Shown: positions 48,515 to 57,442 of the stretch, one piece after another
How positions within the stretch are numbered: position 1 is the stretch's first letter
Layout of the letters: each line of letters begins with the position of its first letter
From: Synechococcus sp. UW140
GTDB lineage: Bacteria > Cyanobacteriota > Cyanobacteriia > PCC-6307 > Cyanobiaceae
Assembly: GCA_945860085.1 (NCBI GenBank)
Contig: CAMAPJ010000003.1
Span: 1 to 64,000 of the forward strand
DNA length: 64,000 nucleotides
Direction: 5' to 3'
Program-made: the position numbers and the translations under genes
Notes under the pieces: generated by a model
Told to the model about the DNA's origin: nothing
Databases searched by the model: none
The model's input: the letters and a program-made list of their open reading frames with translations, nothing else

Positions 48515-48558
48515 AGCTGGGTCCCAGAAGGGCAAAGTTGCTGCTGCCTTTTGCGATT

Positions 48559-48590
48559 GAGCCCTGAACAACCTTCAGGGCTCTATTGAT
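48559..48590 (+). terminator. Terminator hairpin after psbK
   Basis: GAGCCCTGAA (48559-48568) pairs perfectly with TTCAGGGCTC (48574-48583) around a 5-nt loop and is followed by TATTGAT and TTG, a modest T-rich end. Confidence 0.75.
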
Positions 48591-48599
48591 TTGTCCCAC

Positions 48600-48635
48600 A
48601 AACAGGCCAGGAGCTCAGGGCTTCAGGCCTGTTTT
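48600..48635. terminator. Second hairpin between convergent psbK and WecG-type genes
   Basis: AAACAGGCC (48600-48608) and GGCCTGTTT (48626-48634) form a 9-bp stem with T-rich exits on both strands. It probably acts as a bidirectional terminator between the converging genes. Confidence 0.55.
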
Positions 48636-48725
48636 GCTGTGATAGGGGCCTGGCCCCCATCGAAGGGAAGCCCCAGGCCAGGGCCGTGCGTCTCGAGCGT
48701 TGCCGCCCGGGACCTGGTGGCTGGG

Positions 48726-49490
48726 CTACCCCTGGCGCAGCACCTGCCAGGCGAAGGCGGGCAACGAGAGCATGCGGCGCCAGCGGCTGGGCTCCTGGAT
48801 CAGGCGAAAGAGCCATTCGATCTGTAACCGGCCCATCCAGCCCGGCGCCCGGGTCTTGACCCCCGCCCAGACATCGAAACTGCCACCCACCCCCATCCAC
48901 AGGCCCGGCTGACCCTGGTGGATCCGCTGGGTCCAGGTTTCCTGGCGCGGCACCCCCAGGGCAACCAGCACCAGATCCGGTTGCAAGCCCTGAAGCTGCT
49001 GCTCCAGGCCCGGCCAGGCCCCCGGCTCCTGATAGCCATGCACCGCCAGCACCAGCTGCAGGCTGGGCAGCGCCTGGCCCAGGCGGGAGCGCAGGGCGGC
49101 CATCACCTCGGGGCTGGCGCCCACCAGGGCCACCCGCCATTGCTGGCGGGCGGCGTGCTCGAGCAGGCGCCAGGCCAATTCAATGCCAGGGCTGCGGCGC
49201 ACGCGCTGGCCCTGCCGGGCCAGGGCCCAGACCACACCAGCACCATCGGGGATCACCAGCTGGGCGGCGGCGATCGCCGCCCCTAGGGCCCGGTCAGCCC
49301 GGGCCGCCATTGTCATCTCGGCATTAAGGGTGACGATCTGGCCGCCACCGCGCTCATGCAGGGCCACAGCGGCATCAAAGACATCGGCGCAGACCGCCAC
49401 CGGCACCCCCAGTACCGTCACCGCGGGAATGGGGTCGCCAAGGCCTGAACCGGCCGGAGGGCCTGGGGGGGCAGTCGCCATTGATGCCAT
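48726..49490 (-). CDS. WecG/TagA/CpsF family glycosyltransferase
   Basis: Adds a sugar (typically N-acetylmannosaminuronate or N-acetylmannosamine) to a polyprenyl-linked intermediate in envelope glycan synthesis. The 254 residues show IVTLNAEMTMAARAD, VIPDGAGVVWALA, WRVALVGASPEVM, PDLVLVALGVPRQE and the terminal GLWMGVGGSFDVWAG. It may act after the WecA-type transferase at 30-31 kb; that link is inference. Start ATG 49490 or 49481. Divergent from the GH15-like gene. Confidence 0.9.
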   Translation of the reverse strand: MASMATAPPGPPAGSGLGDPIPAVTVLGVPVAVCADVFDAAVALHERGGGQIVTLNAEMTMAARADRALGAAIAAAQLVIPDGAGVVWALARQGQRVRRSPGIELAWRLLEHAARQQWRVALVGASPEVMAALRSRLGQALPSLQLVLAVHGYQEPGAWPGLEQQLQGLQPDLVLVALGVPRQETWTQRIHQGQPGLWMGVGGSFDVWAGVKTRAPGWMGRLQIEWLFRLIQEPSRWRRMLSLPAFAWQVLRQG

Positions 49491-49532
49491 GGGCTGGAGG
49501 CTCGGGGCTGGACGGTCGGCGCGAGAGAATCT

Positions 49533-52500
49533 ATGGCCCGCGCCCTGGACCCCGCCGGTATGGTCCCCTCGCCCGTTTCCGGAACCCCGGCCCCACTCCA
49601 GCTGGAGTGCAGCACCCAGGCCACCGCCGGCGCACGCCAGGCGCCCCTGCAGCTGGAGCCGGCCGAGGCCAGGCGCACGCTTCAGGCCCTCGATGCCCAG
49701 ATCGAGGCCGTGGTGCTGGCCCGCCAGCACCCGATTAGTGGCCTGCTGCCGGCCAGCACCGCCCACACCGTGCATGGCAACTACGGCGATGCCTGGGTGC
49801 GGGATTGCGTCTATTCGATCCAGTGCGTTTGGGGGCTGGCCCTGGCCTACCGGCGCCTAGGCGGCCACGACACCCGGGCCTTTGAGCTCGAACAGCGGGT
49901 GTTGCAGCTGATGCGCGGCCTGCTGGCGGCGATGTTGCGCCAGGCCGCCAAGGTGGAGCGCTTCAAGATCAGCCTGGCGCCCCTCGATGCGCTCCACGCC
50001 AAGTTCGACACCGCCAGCGGCGAACCGGTGGTGGCCGATGACGGCTGGGGCCACCTGCAACTGGACGCGACGGCCCTGTTCCTACTACAACTGGCCCAGC
50101 TGACCCGCTCGGGCCTGGTGGTGGTTCAGACCAGCCACGAGCGGGACTTCCTCCAGAATCTTGTTTATTACGTGAGCCGCGCCTACCGGGTGGCCGATTA
50201 CGGCATCTGGGAGCGGGGCGACAAGGGCAACCACGGCCTGCCGGAACGCAATGCCAGCTCGATTGGCCTGGTGAAAGCGGCCCTCGAGGCCCTTGATGGT
50301 CTCGACCTCTATGGCCCCCATGGCGACGGCCGCTGCCGGCTGCTGATTCCCCATGACGCAATCGTGCGGCTGCGGCGGGCCCTGCGCAGCCTGTTGCCGC
50401 GCGAATCGGCCAGCAAGGAGGTGGACAGCACCTGCCTGGCGGTGATCGGCTACCCGGCCTGGGCGGTGGAGAACGCGTCGCTGGTCCAGCGCACCCGCCA
50501 GAAGATCCGCCAGGACCTGGGCGGCCCCTACGGCTACAAGCGCTTCCGCCGAGACGGTCACCAGACCGTGATCGAGGACCACACGCGGCTCCACTACCAG
50601 CGCGAGGAGCTGGCCCAGTTCGAGTGCATTGAATGCGAATGGCCCCTGTTCATCGCCTATGAGCTAGTCACAGCCTGCTGCGAAGGGCGTTGGCAAGAGG
50701 CCTGGAGCTGGCGCGACCAGCTCGACCGCCTGGCCGTTGACGTCGAGGGGGTGCCCCTGCTGCCCGAGCTCTACCTGGTGCCGGAGGCGGCGATCAGCGC
50801 CGAACGGCGCCAACCGGGCAGCCAAGTGCGGATTGCCAACCCCAACGTGCCCCTGCTCTGGACCCAGAGCCTCGCCTGGCTGGGAGATTTGATGTTGCAG
50901 GGCCTGCTTCTGCCTGAAGACCTCGACCCCTGTGGTCGGCGCCTAGCCCGCCCCCTCGGCGCCGATCGGGTGCTGGTGGCCCTGGTGCCGGCCAGCACCG
51001 CCATAGGCGAGGCCTTGGCGCAAGCCGGCCTGCCCGTGACCCCGGCCAATCCCGGCCCCGATCAGCCATCCAGCCCGCGGGTGGCCAGCTCCCGGGAGCT
51101 GAGCGAACGGATGGCGGCTGTGGGCGCCAACCCGAAACTGGGCCTCAGCGGCCATCCGGCGGTGCGCATGGAAGCGATGGCCACCGCCCGCCTCTATCGC
51201 TGTGGCGGCGAACAGCTGGCCTTCCTGGCGGCGGTGCTGGAGGAAAGCACCTTCTACCTCTCCGACGATCCCGACCAGCTAGCCGATGCCGTCGGCGCCG
51301 AGCTACGCCTGCTGCAGCGCCACTGGCGCCACAGCCAGCCGCCCCTGCTGCTGATCCCTGTGGCCGAAGGCCCCTTTCAGCGCACCCCCGAGACGATCCT
51401 GCGCCTGGGAGCCCAACTACAAAGCGGCCAGCTCGAGGGAGTACCTGTGCAGCTGGGCCGCCTGGCCGAGCTCCAGGACCTGGCCGGCTGGGTGGAACTA
51501 CCGGCCCAGGCCCAACCGAGCAGCAGCGTCCGGCCCCTGGGGCGCCCGCTGCTGCGTGCCAGCACCAGCAAGCGGACCCTCACGGCCACCGAAGAGCAGG
51601 AACTCGAGGAGATCCCAATTCCCGACCTGGCCGAACGGCTCTGGCGCAGCACCTCCTTGACAGAGCAGGCGGAAGTGCTGGAACAGCTGGTACGGCGCCT
51701 AGGGCCCCACGCCCTGCTGCAGGGTCCGGCCGTCAGCGACAGCGTCGCGTTGCAGGTGCTGGTAGAGGAGATTTACCGCCGCGGCCTGGCCCAGGGGGAC
51801 TGGACCGTGGTGCGCCGCTGCGCCGGCACGATCGGCCTGGTCCATCCCCAACTGGAGGATGCCCTCACCGACCTGCTGGTGCGCCAGAAGCAGGTGGTCG
51901 TGGGCCGCAACTACACCCACGAGTCCCTGATCAGCCAGCCCCAGGGCAGCCTGGCGATCGCCGCCATGATCGAGCGCTTCAGCGGCATCGACGGCCGCGA
52001 ATGGATGCTGCAACAGGAGCTGCTGCTGGCCCTCGATGGCCTGGCCCGCTTAGAGCCGGCCCTGCTCAGCGGCAGCCTAACCCTGCAGCTCGGCCAGTTG
52101 CTGTTGCTGCTGACCGGCGAACTGGCGGCGGAGCGGGATCTCGCCGCCGATGAGGCCTTCGAGGCCCTCTGCGGCCTGGCTCCCCATGCGATCCGGCGGC
52201 GCCTACGGGCCGTGCTCACCGACGTCGAACACGCCAAGGCCACCCTGCAACGCAAGGAACAGCTGCATGTCAGCGGCCGGGTGCGCTGGGAGGTGCCCGA
52301 TCCCCTCGAAGAGCTGCCCCGGGGCAGCGGCTGGCTGCAACACCGCCAAAGGCTCGGGGCCCTGCAGCAGGTGCCGCGCGATTTCTACCCAGGCATCTGG
52401 GACCTGCTGCACCACTGCCGCGGCCTGGTGATCGGCGACAAGCTCGATCGCCGCAACCGACTCGAAAGCGGTCCCTTGATGAGCGAAAAGACCCCGGGCG

Positions 52501-52973
52501 AACGCAACTTCGCCAGCCTGGTGGAACATTTGCTTAGCAAGATCGACGCCTCGGAATACCGCCAGCTCTGCACCGAAACCCTGCTCACCCTGGTGACTTT
52601 CGTCGGTGCCAACCCGGAGGTGCGCTTCAACGACTACCTGGCCCTCGATGTGGTGATCGGCCACGCCGTGCGGGTGGGCTGGCAACAGGAACATCCCGAA
52701 ACCCCCAGCTCCCTCTACGGCCAGCACAAGGCCGAGGCCTGGGACCGCTTCTACGTGTCCTCTCCGGGCCAATGCCGGCGCTGGCAACTGCTAGCCCTCA
52801 AAGAGCTGGCTGAGGGTGAACTGGCCCAGAACCAAGCTGAGGCACAAGGCGGGGCCGCTAACGCGCAAGACAGGACCGCCGACGCGCAAGGCAGGGCCGC
52901 CGGCGACCCGGGTTCAGATCGGAGCGCTCAGGGTCATGCAGATGTTGGGCTGCTCAACACACTGCTCGATTAG
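49533..52973 (+). CDS. Phosphorylase-kinase alpha/beta-like GH15-family protein
   Basis: A 1,146-residue protein resembling the alpha/beta subunits of eukaryotic phosphorylase kinase, whose N-terminal part is a glucoamylase-like (GH15) domain. The (alpha/alpha)6 barrel is seen in HTVHGNYGDAWVRDCVYSIQ (residues 77-97), ADDGWGHLQLDATALFLLQL, YGIWERGDKGNHGLPERNASS and GYPAWAVENASLV. A long C-terminal region follows. It probably binds or senses glycogen-like glucans; hydrolytic activity is not assured. The last 40 residues are repeat-derived, and the 3' end overlaps the convergent oxidoreductase gene by 60 nt. The conserved part begins after about 40 variable residues. Confidence 0.82.
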   Translation: MARALDPAGMVPSPVSGTPAPLQLECSTQATAGARQAPLQLEPAEARRTLQALDAQIEAVVLARQHPISGLLPASTAHTVHGNYGDAWVRDCVYSIQCVWGLALAYRRLGGHDTRAFELEQRVLQLMRGLLAAMLRQAAKVERFKISLAPLDALHAKFDTASGEPVVADDGWGHLQLDATALFLLQLAQLTRSGLVVVQTSHERDFLQNLVYYVSRAYRVADYGIWERGDKGNHGLPERNASSIGLVKAALEALDGLDLYGPHGDGRCRLLIPHDAIVRLRRALRSLLPRESASKEVDSTCLAVIGYPAWAVENASLVQRTRQKIRQDLGGPYGYKRFRRDGHQTVIEDHTRLHYQREELAQFECIECEWPLFIAYELVTACCEGRWQEAWSWRDQLDRLAVDVEGVPLLPELYLVPEAAISAERRQPGSQVRIANPNVPLLWTQSLAWLGDLMLQGLLLPEDLDPCGRRLARPLGADRVLVALVPASTAIGEALAQAGLPVTPANPGPDQPSSPRVASSRELSERMAAVGANPKLGLSGHPAVRMEAMATARLYRCGGEQLAFLAAVLEESTFYLSDDPDQLADAVGAELRLLQRHWRHSQPPLLLIPVAEGPFQRTPETILRLGAQLQSGQLEGVPVQLGRLAELQDLAGWVELPAQAQPSSSVRPLGRPLLRASTSKRTLTATEEQELEEIPIPDLAERLWRSTSLTEQAEVLEQLVRRLGPHALLQGPAVSDSVALQVLVEEIYRRGLAQGDWTVVRRCAGTIGLVHPQLEDALTDLLVRQKQVVVGRNYTHESLISQPQGSLAIAAMIERFSGIDGREWMLQQELLLALDGLARLEPALLSGSLTLQLGQLLLLLTGELAAERDLAADEAFEALCGLAPHAIRRRLRAVLTDVEHAKATLQRKEQLHVSGRVRWEVPDPLEELPRGSGWLQHRQRLGALQQVPRDFYPGIWDLLHHCRGLVIGDKLDRRNRLESGPLMSEKTPGERNFASLVEHLLSKIDASEYRQLCTETLLTLVTFVGANPEVRFNDYLALDVVIGHAVRVGWQQEHPETPSSLYGQHKAEAWDRFYVSSPGQCRRWQLLALKELAEGELAQNQAEAQGGAANAQDRTADAQGRAAGDPGSDRSAQGHADVGLLNTLLD
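52842..52904. repeat. 21-nt tandem repeat at the 3' end of the GH15-like gene
   Basis: Three units of exactly 21 nt (52842, 52863 and 52884 onward), encoding AQGGAAN / AQDRTAD / AQGRAAG. It forms a nonconserved C-terminal tail just before the convergent gene overlap. Confidence 0.8.
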
Positions 52974-53906
52974 ATCAGCAAGCTGGAGGGCGCGGGAGGC
53001 CTGCAGGCCATCCACGGCAGGAATTTCGCGGCCGCGCACACATTGGAGGAAGTGCTCCAATTCGGCATAGAGGGGCTCGATCGAGGTGGTGCTCACCTCT
53101 TCGATGAAGCCATCGTTGCGATAGAGCAGTTCGCCGTGGTCGGCGGAAACTGACTGGTGGGTGCGCCGATGGATATGCAGGCTGCGGTTAAGGAAGTCGG
53201 TTTCCACCAGGCTGTCGCGGCAGTGGGCGCTGAGGCTGCGGATCTTGCGATGGGCCATCTTGCTGGCCGTGAGGCTGGCCACCACCCCATTCGCGAAGCC
53301 GAGGGTGGCGTTGACGTAGTCGATTGGGCCGTCGCCACTGCGGCCGCCGGCGGCCGCCAACTGCACCACCGGCGATGCCGCCAGTTCCAACACCAGATCG
53401 ATGTCATGGATCATCAGATCCAGCACGACTGACACATCATTGGCCCGGTCGCCATTGGGGCTGTGGCGCCTGGCTTCCAGCACCACCACCTGCTCGTTGG
53501 CGACCACCTTGGTGAGTTCGCGGAAGGCGGGGTTAAAGCGCTCGATATGGCCCACCTGCAGGAGCCGTGCCGAACCTTCGGCCGCCCGAATCAGGTCAGC
53601 GGCCTCTTCCTGGCTGGCGGCGATCGGCTTTTCGATCAACACATGCAGACCGGCCTGCAGGCATGCCATCCCGACGCGGTGGTGCAGCAGCGTCGGCACA
53701 GCGATGCAGACCGCCTCCACCTCCTGAAGCAGGTCGGTGTAGGAGGGAAACCAGCGACAACCGAACTGCTCGACAGCGAGCTGACCACGCTGGGCATCGA
53801 GGTCGGCGACACCGATCAGTTCGGCATCCCGCAGCAGGCTGAGCACCCGGGCATGGTGCCAGCCCATGTTGCCGATACCGATGACGCCAACGCGTACGGG
53901 CTTCAT
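52914..53906 (-). CDS. Gfo/Idh/MocA family oxidoreductase
   Basis: NAD(P)-dependent sugar or sugar-acid dehydrogenase of 330 residues. The Rossmann start is VRVGVIGIGNMGWHHARVL, followed by the family motif ALIEKPIAAS (here HVLIEKPIAAS) with the catalytic Lys, and VGHIERFNPAF. The C-terminal half is the alpha/beta substrate domain. The second half resembles bacterial UDP-N-acetylglucosamine 3-dehydrogenase-type enzymes of lipid A or polysaccharide synthesis, but the substrate cannot be fixed. ATG 53906 chosen over the open frame to 53981. Confidence 0.88.
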   Translation of the reverse strand: MKPVRVGVIGIGNMGWHHARVLSLLRDAELIGVADLDAQRGQLAVEQFGCRWFPSYTDLLQEVEAVCIAVPTLLHHRVGMACLQAGLHVLIEKPIAASQEEAADLIRAAEGSARLLQVGHIERFNPAFRELTKVVANEQVVVLEARRHSPNGDRANDVSVVLDLMIHDIDLVLELAASPVVQLAAAGGRSGDGPIDYVNATLGFANGVVASLTASKMAHRKIRSLSAHCRDSLVETDFLNRSLHIHRRTHQSVSADHGELLYRNDGFIEEVSTTSIEPLYAELEHFLQCVRGREIPAVDGLQASRALQLADLIEQCVEQPNICMTLSAPI

Positions 53907-53991
53907 GGCGCTGGGGTCGGGGTTGAGGATCACGGCAGCCGGGGGGGCAACAGAAGCGCTCCCTTGATGCCAGCGCCGCAATTATCGACGA

Positions 53992-55260
53992 TCAGCTGTC
54001 CGGCTCGCGGCCCCGGGCGGTGATCTGGACCCGTTCGATGCGCGGGCCATCCATGGCCACGATCACAAACTGATGGCCTTGCCAGCGCAAACTCTCGCCG
54101 GGGGCTGGGATGTGCTGCAAACGCTCCAGCAAAAAGCCCGCCAGGGTGTGGTGGCCATCGGCCTCCGGCAGGTTGAAGGCGAGCTGGCGGTTCAGTTCGG
54201 CGATCTCCAGGTCGCCGGCCACCAGCCAGCTGTCTTCACGCAGCTGCTGGAGGTCGTCATCGGCGCTTTCGGCATCGACGCCATCGCCGACGATTTCGTT
54301 GGTGAGATCGGCCACGGTGACCAGGCCTTCGGTGCCGCCGTGTTCATCCACCACCACCAGCAGCGGCTGGCCGCTGCGAATCACCGGCAGCAAATCGGCG
54401 AGCGAAGCGGTTTCCTGAACCCGGGCCACCGGGGTGATGTAAGGGGCTAGGGGCGTGTCGCTCTGCAGCTGGCCCCGGGCGATCGGTTCGGCCAGGCGAC
54501 GCAGGTCGAGCATGCCGCGCACGTCATCGAGAGACTGGCCAATCACCGGGAAACGGGCGTGGTGGGTGGCATGTACTACCTCCATCATCTCGGCGAAGCG
54601 CACCCCCAACGGCAAGGTGACCATGCCGTTGCGGGGCACCATCACCTCACGCACCTGGGTGTCGCGCAGGGCGAACAGGCCCTCGAGGATGCTGCGCTCA
54701 TCGGGCATCAGGCCGGTGACGCTGTTGGATTCGATCAAGGTTTCCAGCTCGCCGGCCGAGAGGGCGGGCACCAGCTCATCCCAGTTGCGCGGCAAGCCCA
54801 GCAGCCGCAACAACCCATCGCCGAGACGCTCGAGCAGCAGCAGCAGGGGCCCAAGCGTGGCGTTGACCGCCTCCAGCAGGGGGGCCAGCCGCAGGGCCGA
54901 GGCTTCCGGCCGGTGCAGCACCCAGGCCTTGGGCACCAGGCCGCCCACCAGGGTGGCCAGCACCACCAGCATCAGAAAAACCCCCAGGTCGATCCAGGGC
55001 CGCTGGGCGGTTGGATCCCAGCGCACCGCCACGCCGCGGCCGGCCCAGCCCAGGGCCACCAGGGCCAGGGCCGCCCCCAGCTGGGTGGCAACAAGGGCCC
55101 GGCGCAGACGGTGTTGCAAGCGGGCGACGGAGCGGGCGCCGCGATGGCCATCGGCAGCCAGCAGCTGCACCCGGCTGGGGCGCAGATGGATCAGGGCGAA
55201 TTCCCCGGCCGCAAAGAAAGCCAGCAGGGCAAGCAACGCCGCCAGGGCCAGGTAGCGCAT
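53992..55260 (-). CDS. CNNM/CorC-HlyC family membrane protein with CBS domains
   Basis: A 422-residue hemolysin-related membrane protein probably involved in Mg2+/Co2+ transport. The N-terminal CNNM domain (residues 1-170) has three or four membrane helices, including AALLALLAFFAAGEFALIHLRPSR. A CBS pair follows (VREVMVPRNGMVTLPLG, then ARVQETASLADLLP and LVVVDEHGGTEGLVTVADL), and the C-terminal CorC/HlyC domain ends the protein (EDSWLVAGDLEIAELNRQL). Start ATG 55260. Its 5' end lies 15 bp from the tRNA fragment, so it marks the last core gene. Confidence 0.92.
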   Translation of the reverse strand: MRYLALAALLALLAFFAAGEFALIHLRPSRVQLLAADGHRGARSVARLQHRLRRALVATQLGAALALVALGWAGRGVAVRWDPTAQRPWIDLGVFLMLVVLATLVGGLVPKAWVLHRPEASALRLAPLLEAVNATLGPLLLLLERLGDGLLRLLGLPRNWDELVPALSAGELETLIESNSVTGLMPDERSILEGLFALRDTQVREVMVPRNGMVTLPLGVRFAEMMEVVHATHHARFPVIGQSLDDVRGMLDLRRLAEPIARGQLQSDTPLAPYITPVARVQETASLADLLPVIRSGQPLLVVVDEHGGTEGLVTVADLTNEIVGDGVDAESADDDLQQLREDSWLVAGDLEIAELNRQLAFNLPEADGHHTLAGFLLERLQHIPAPGESLRWQGHQFVIVAMDGPRIERVQITARGREPDS

Positions 55261-55275
55261 GGATCGGGCTCTGGA

Positions 55276-55317
55276 TGGGGGTCCCGGGGATCGAACCCGG
55301 CTAAGGCGAATTATGAG
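55276..55317 (-). mobile_element. Fragment of tRNA-Met(CAU) 3' half, candidate attachment site
   Basis: On the minus strand, 42 nt match the 3' half of an elongator tRNA-Met(CAU): anticodon loop CTCATAA (55317-55311), 3' anticodon-stem strand TTCGC, variable loop CTTAG, T-stem and loop CCGGG-TTCGATC-CCCGG, acceptor strand GACCCCC and discriminator A (55276). The 5' half is absent: bases beyond 55317 cannot pair with the anticodon stem, and no GGGGGTC acceptor strand follows. The cut falls precisely at the anticodon loop, as expected for an att site left by a tRNA-targeting tyrosine integrase. Confidence 0.8.
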
Positions 55318-55476
55318 GGAGCCTGGAGGCCAGATCTAGCAATGGATTTCAGCTACGCCATGCCTAGCGGATGCCTAGCCATGGTGGGTAATGTGTCCAA
55401 CCCTGACAAAAGCAGGCTGACTGCGGCCACACCGGCAATCCGGATGGTCAGTGGCGATTAACGAAGAACTCCACCA

Positions 55477-56742
55477 ATGGAGCCCTTTGGGCGTCGGCGA
55501 GCCGCCAAGGCACCAGCCCTAGCGCATAACCAGCGCACAAATGAGCTAAACATCGATACAATTGGGAGCTATCGGGATTCCCGACGGAAATTCCCAGGCC
55601 TTTTCATCAGCTCGGGTCATGCGCGACGGGATAGTCCACCTGCGTTCCAACCAACAGGGCCGCCCCCATCGGCCGGTTCGCGTCCCCTGCAGGCTCTCGG
55701 GGCCTCTGCTCACGAGGAGGGCAACCAACTGACGGACTGGCTGGAACGCTTCGGCACACTCAATGCCATCGCAGCCATCCTGGACGCCGCCCGCAAGCAA
55801 CAGACAGAGGCAGGCCCGCAAGCCGCTGGCGGCAGCGATGCTCGCGCGATGGGGATCGAGGGCTTGGGCTGGCTTTCAGGGGCTATGACCGCAGCCATCC
55901 AGCGAATCCAGCCAGATGGGAGCCAAGAGCCCCGCACACCTCCGATCCAAATTCAGCCGCAGGTGACGCCGGTTGCACCCCTGAGCCCCCACAGGCCCGC
56001 CAACAGCTCAACCCTGGGCCAAGGCCGCTGGGTCCTAGTCGCCCGGCTCTCGATTCACCCGCCAGGCAGCGACGGCGATCGACATGTGCCCCATCGCAGC
56101 GTGCCAGCCGCTGCAGATCGATCACCGAACCCTCAGCGCCCTTCCCGTCCCCAGTGGGTCACGGCAAGCCAGCAGCAGCTGCAGTCTCACCTCGGTGCCT
56201 TCCTGGCCCAAGCCGATGCAGCTGCAGACATCAAAACGGCCGTGGCAGAGCTGTTGAACTGGTGGAAGTTGCATGAAACGGCCATCAGCGATTCCGACAG
56301 CAGCGAGCTGGTGGCCCTGCTGCATGGCTTCATTTGCTCATGGCTGCAGCAGCAAGACCCCAGCGCACTATCCGAGCCAACGACAGGGCTGGATGGACCG
56401 CCAGCCAGCAGCCAGCTGACAAACCCAGAGCTGGAGTCCAAGCTCTTCTCCTGCGGTGACGTGGCCCGGGAGCTCAATTACCAGGAATCGACGATCCGCC
56501 GTTGCGCCAAAAAGTCCTGGCTGTGCGGACCAGGGCCCTACCCCCTACGCGGCATCCCCAGCTTTTATGTGGTGACCAGACCCAATCCAGCGTGCGGGCG
56601 CGGGCACGGCTGGAAATTCCAGCGCATCAAGGCAACCTGCAACGCCAGCAGCAACTCGTCAGCGGCCCAAACAAGGGGGAGAGCAAGACACAACAAGGCA
56701 ACACAAAGCTGCTTTAGACACAACACTTGCAGCCAAATGTGA
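55477..56742 (+). CDS. Hypothetical protein with C-terminal helix-turn-helix
   Basis: A 421-residue open frame from ATG 55477. The first half is Pro/Ala/Gln-rich with no recognisable fold, and the real start may be internal. The C-terminal part (about residues 325-385) reads SCGDVARELNYQESTIRRCAKK, then PSFYVV and GRGHGWKFQRI. This is an excisionase/MerR-like helix-turn-helix followed by a motif common in cyanobacterial phage and island proteins. The frame lies directly behind the tRNA fragment and in front of a terminase-like gene, which fits a role in an integrative element. The function is not known. Confidence 0.45.
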   Translation: MEPFGRRRAAKAPALAHNQRTNELNIDTIGSYRDSRRKFPGLFISSGHARRDSPPAFQPTGPPPSAGSRPLQALGASAHEEGNQLTDWLERFGTLNAIAAILDAARKQQTEAGPQAAGGSDARAMGIEGLGWLSGAMTAAIQRIQPDGSQEPRTPPIQIQPQVTPVAPLSPHRPANSSTLGQGRWVLVARLSIHPPGSDGDRHVPHRSVPAAADRSPNPQRPSRPQWVTASQQQLQSHLGAFLAQADAAADIKTAVAELLNWWKLHETAISDSDSSELVALLHGFICSWLQQQDPSALSEPTTGLDGPPASSQLTNPELESKLFSCGDVARELNYQESTIRRCAKKSWLCGPGPYPLRGIPSFYVVTRPNPACGRGHGWKFQRIKATCNASSNSSAAQTRGRARHNKATQSCFRHNTCSQM

Positions 56743-56752
56743 TCACAGGAGA

Positions 56753-57355
56753 ATGATCCTGATCTCTTCCCAAACGACCTCCATGGCGATGCGACATCGG
56801 CCCGGAGCTTATCTCACACAGGCACCTGACAGGAGTGAGTGCGCAGGCGATTTAATTGAAGTGCTGCGCTCCCAAGCAAGCGAAGAAGATGGCGATGGGC
56901 GACCGCTGTGGAACGCCGCCCAAGAGTCGCCCGCCCAACCAAAACGCCGCGATAGCAGCCGGCGGCATCAACAGCCACCCCGGCCCACCAAAGCAAAACC
57001 TTTCTCGCCGCGGCCCAGCCGCCAGGAGGTGGAGCGGCGTGTCGCAGAGGCTCAACTGTGGATTGCCCAGCGCCTGCCCCTGGTGGACATTCGGGCCAAT
57101 GCCCGACAAAACTGGGGGATCACCAACGTGCGCACCGTCAGCCGCCATCTCTCCCTGGCGCGGCAGCGCATGGTGGAAGAACTGATTAAGAACCGCCTCC
57201 AACACCAGGCCGAGCAGATCTACGGTTTAAACGAACTGATCCACCAGGCCATGGCCGCCGGCCAGTTCAATGCCGCCGTAGGCGCGTTCCGGGTGATCGC
57301 CGAGATCGGTGGACTGCTGCGTGCGCCGCTCAAAGCACCCGAGAGCAGGCTCTGA
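56753..57355 (+). CDS. Phage terminase small subunit-like protein
   Basis: A 200-residue protein whose C-terminal half (about residues 90-190) contains a DNA-binding helix pair (EAQLWIAQRLPLVDIRANA, NVRTVSRHLSLARQRMVEEL) and a final helical AVGAFRVIAEIGGLLRAP. That pattern is typical of small terminase and packaging-initiation proteins. The N-terminal 85 residues are low-complexity. ATG 56753 sits one base behind AGGAG, too close to be ideal; an ATG a few codons later is possible. No large terminase or structural gene is seen in the window, so this looks like a phage-satellite or remnant component. Confidence 0.5.
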   Translation: MILISSQTTSMAMRHRPGAYLTQAPDRSECAGDLIEVLRSQASEEDGDGRPLWNAAQESPAQPKRRDSSRRHQQPPRPTKAKPFSPRPSRQEVERRVAEAQLWIAQRLPLVDIRANARQNWGITNVRTVSRHLSLARQRMVEELIKNRLQHQAEQIYGLNELIHQAMAAGQFNAAVGAFRVIAEIGGLLRAPLKAPESRL

Positions 57356-57442
57356 AACATCCGTATGGCGGATGGAAAATGGCCGCAGCGGCGGCCCCAC
57401 CAAGCAACACCGATAGCATTGCTATTGACGAGTGGGGGCGTC

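Noticed and set aside
55270-55345. Complete tRNA-Met gene at the T-arm-like sequence
   Set aside because: Only the 3' half exists. The 5' anticodon-stem strand, D-arm and GGGGGTC acceptor strand are missing, so it is a fragment.
54559-55461. Long plus-strand ORF opposite the CNNM/CorC gene
   Set aside because: Gln/His/Gly-rich shadow frame typical of GC-rich antisense DNA; it also reads through the tRNA fragment. The minus strand has clear family motifs.
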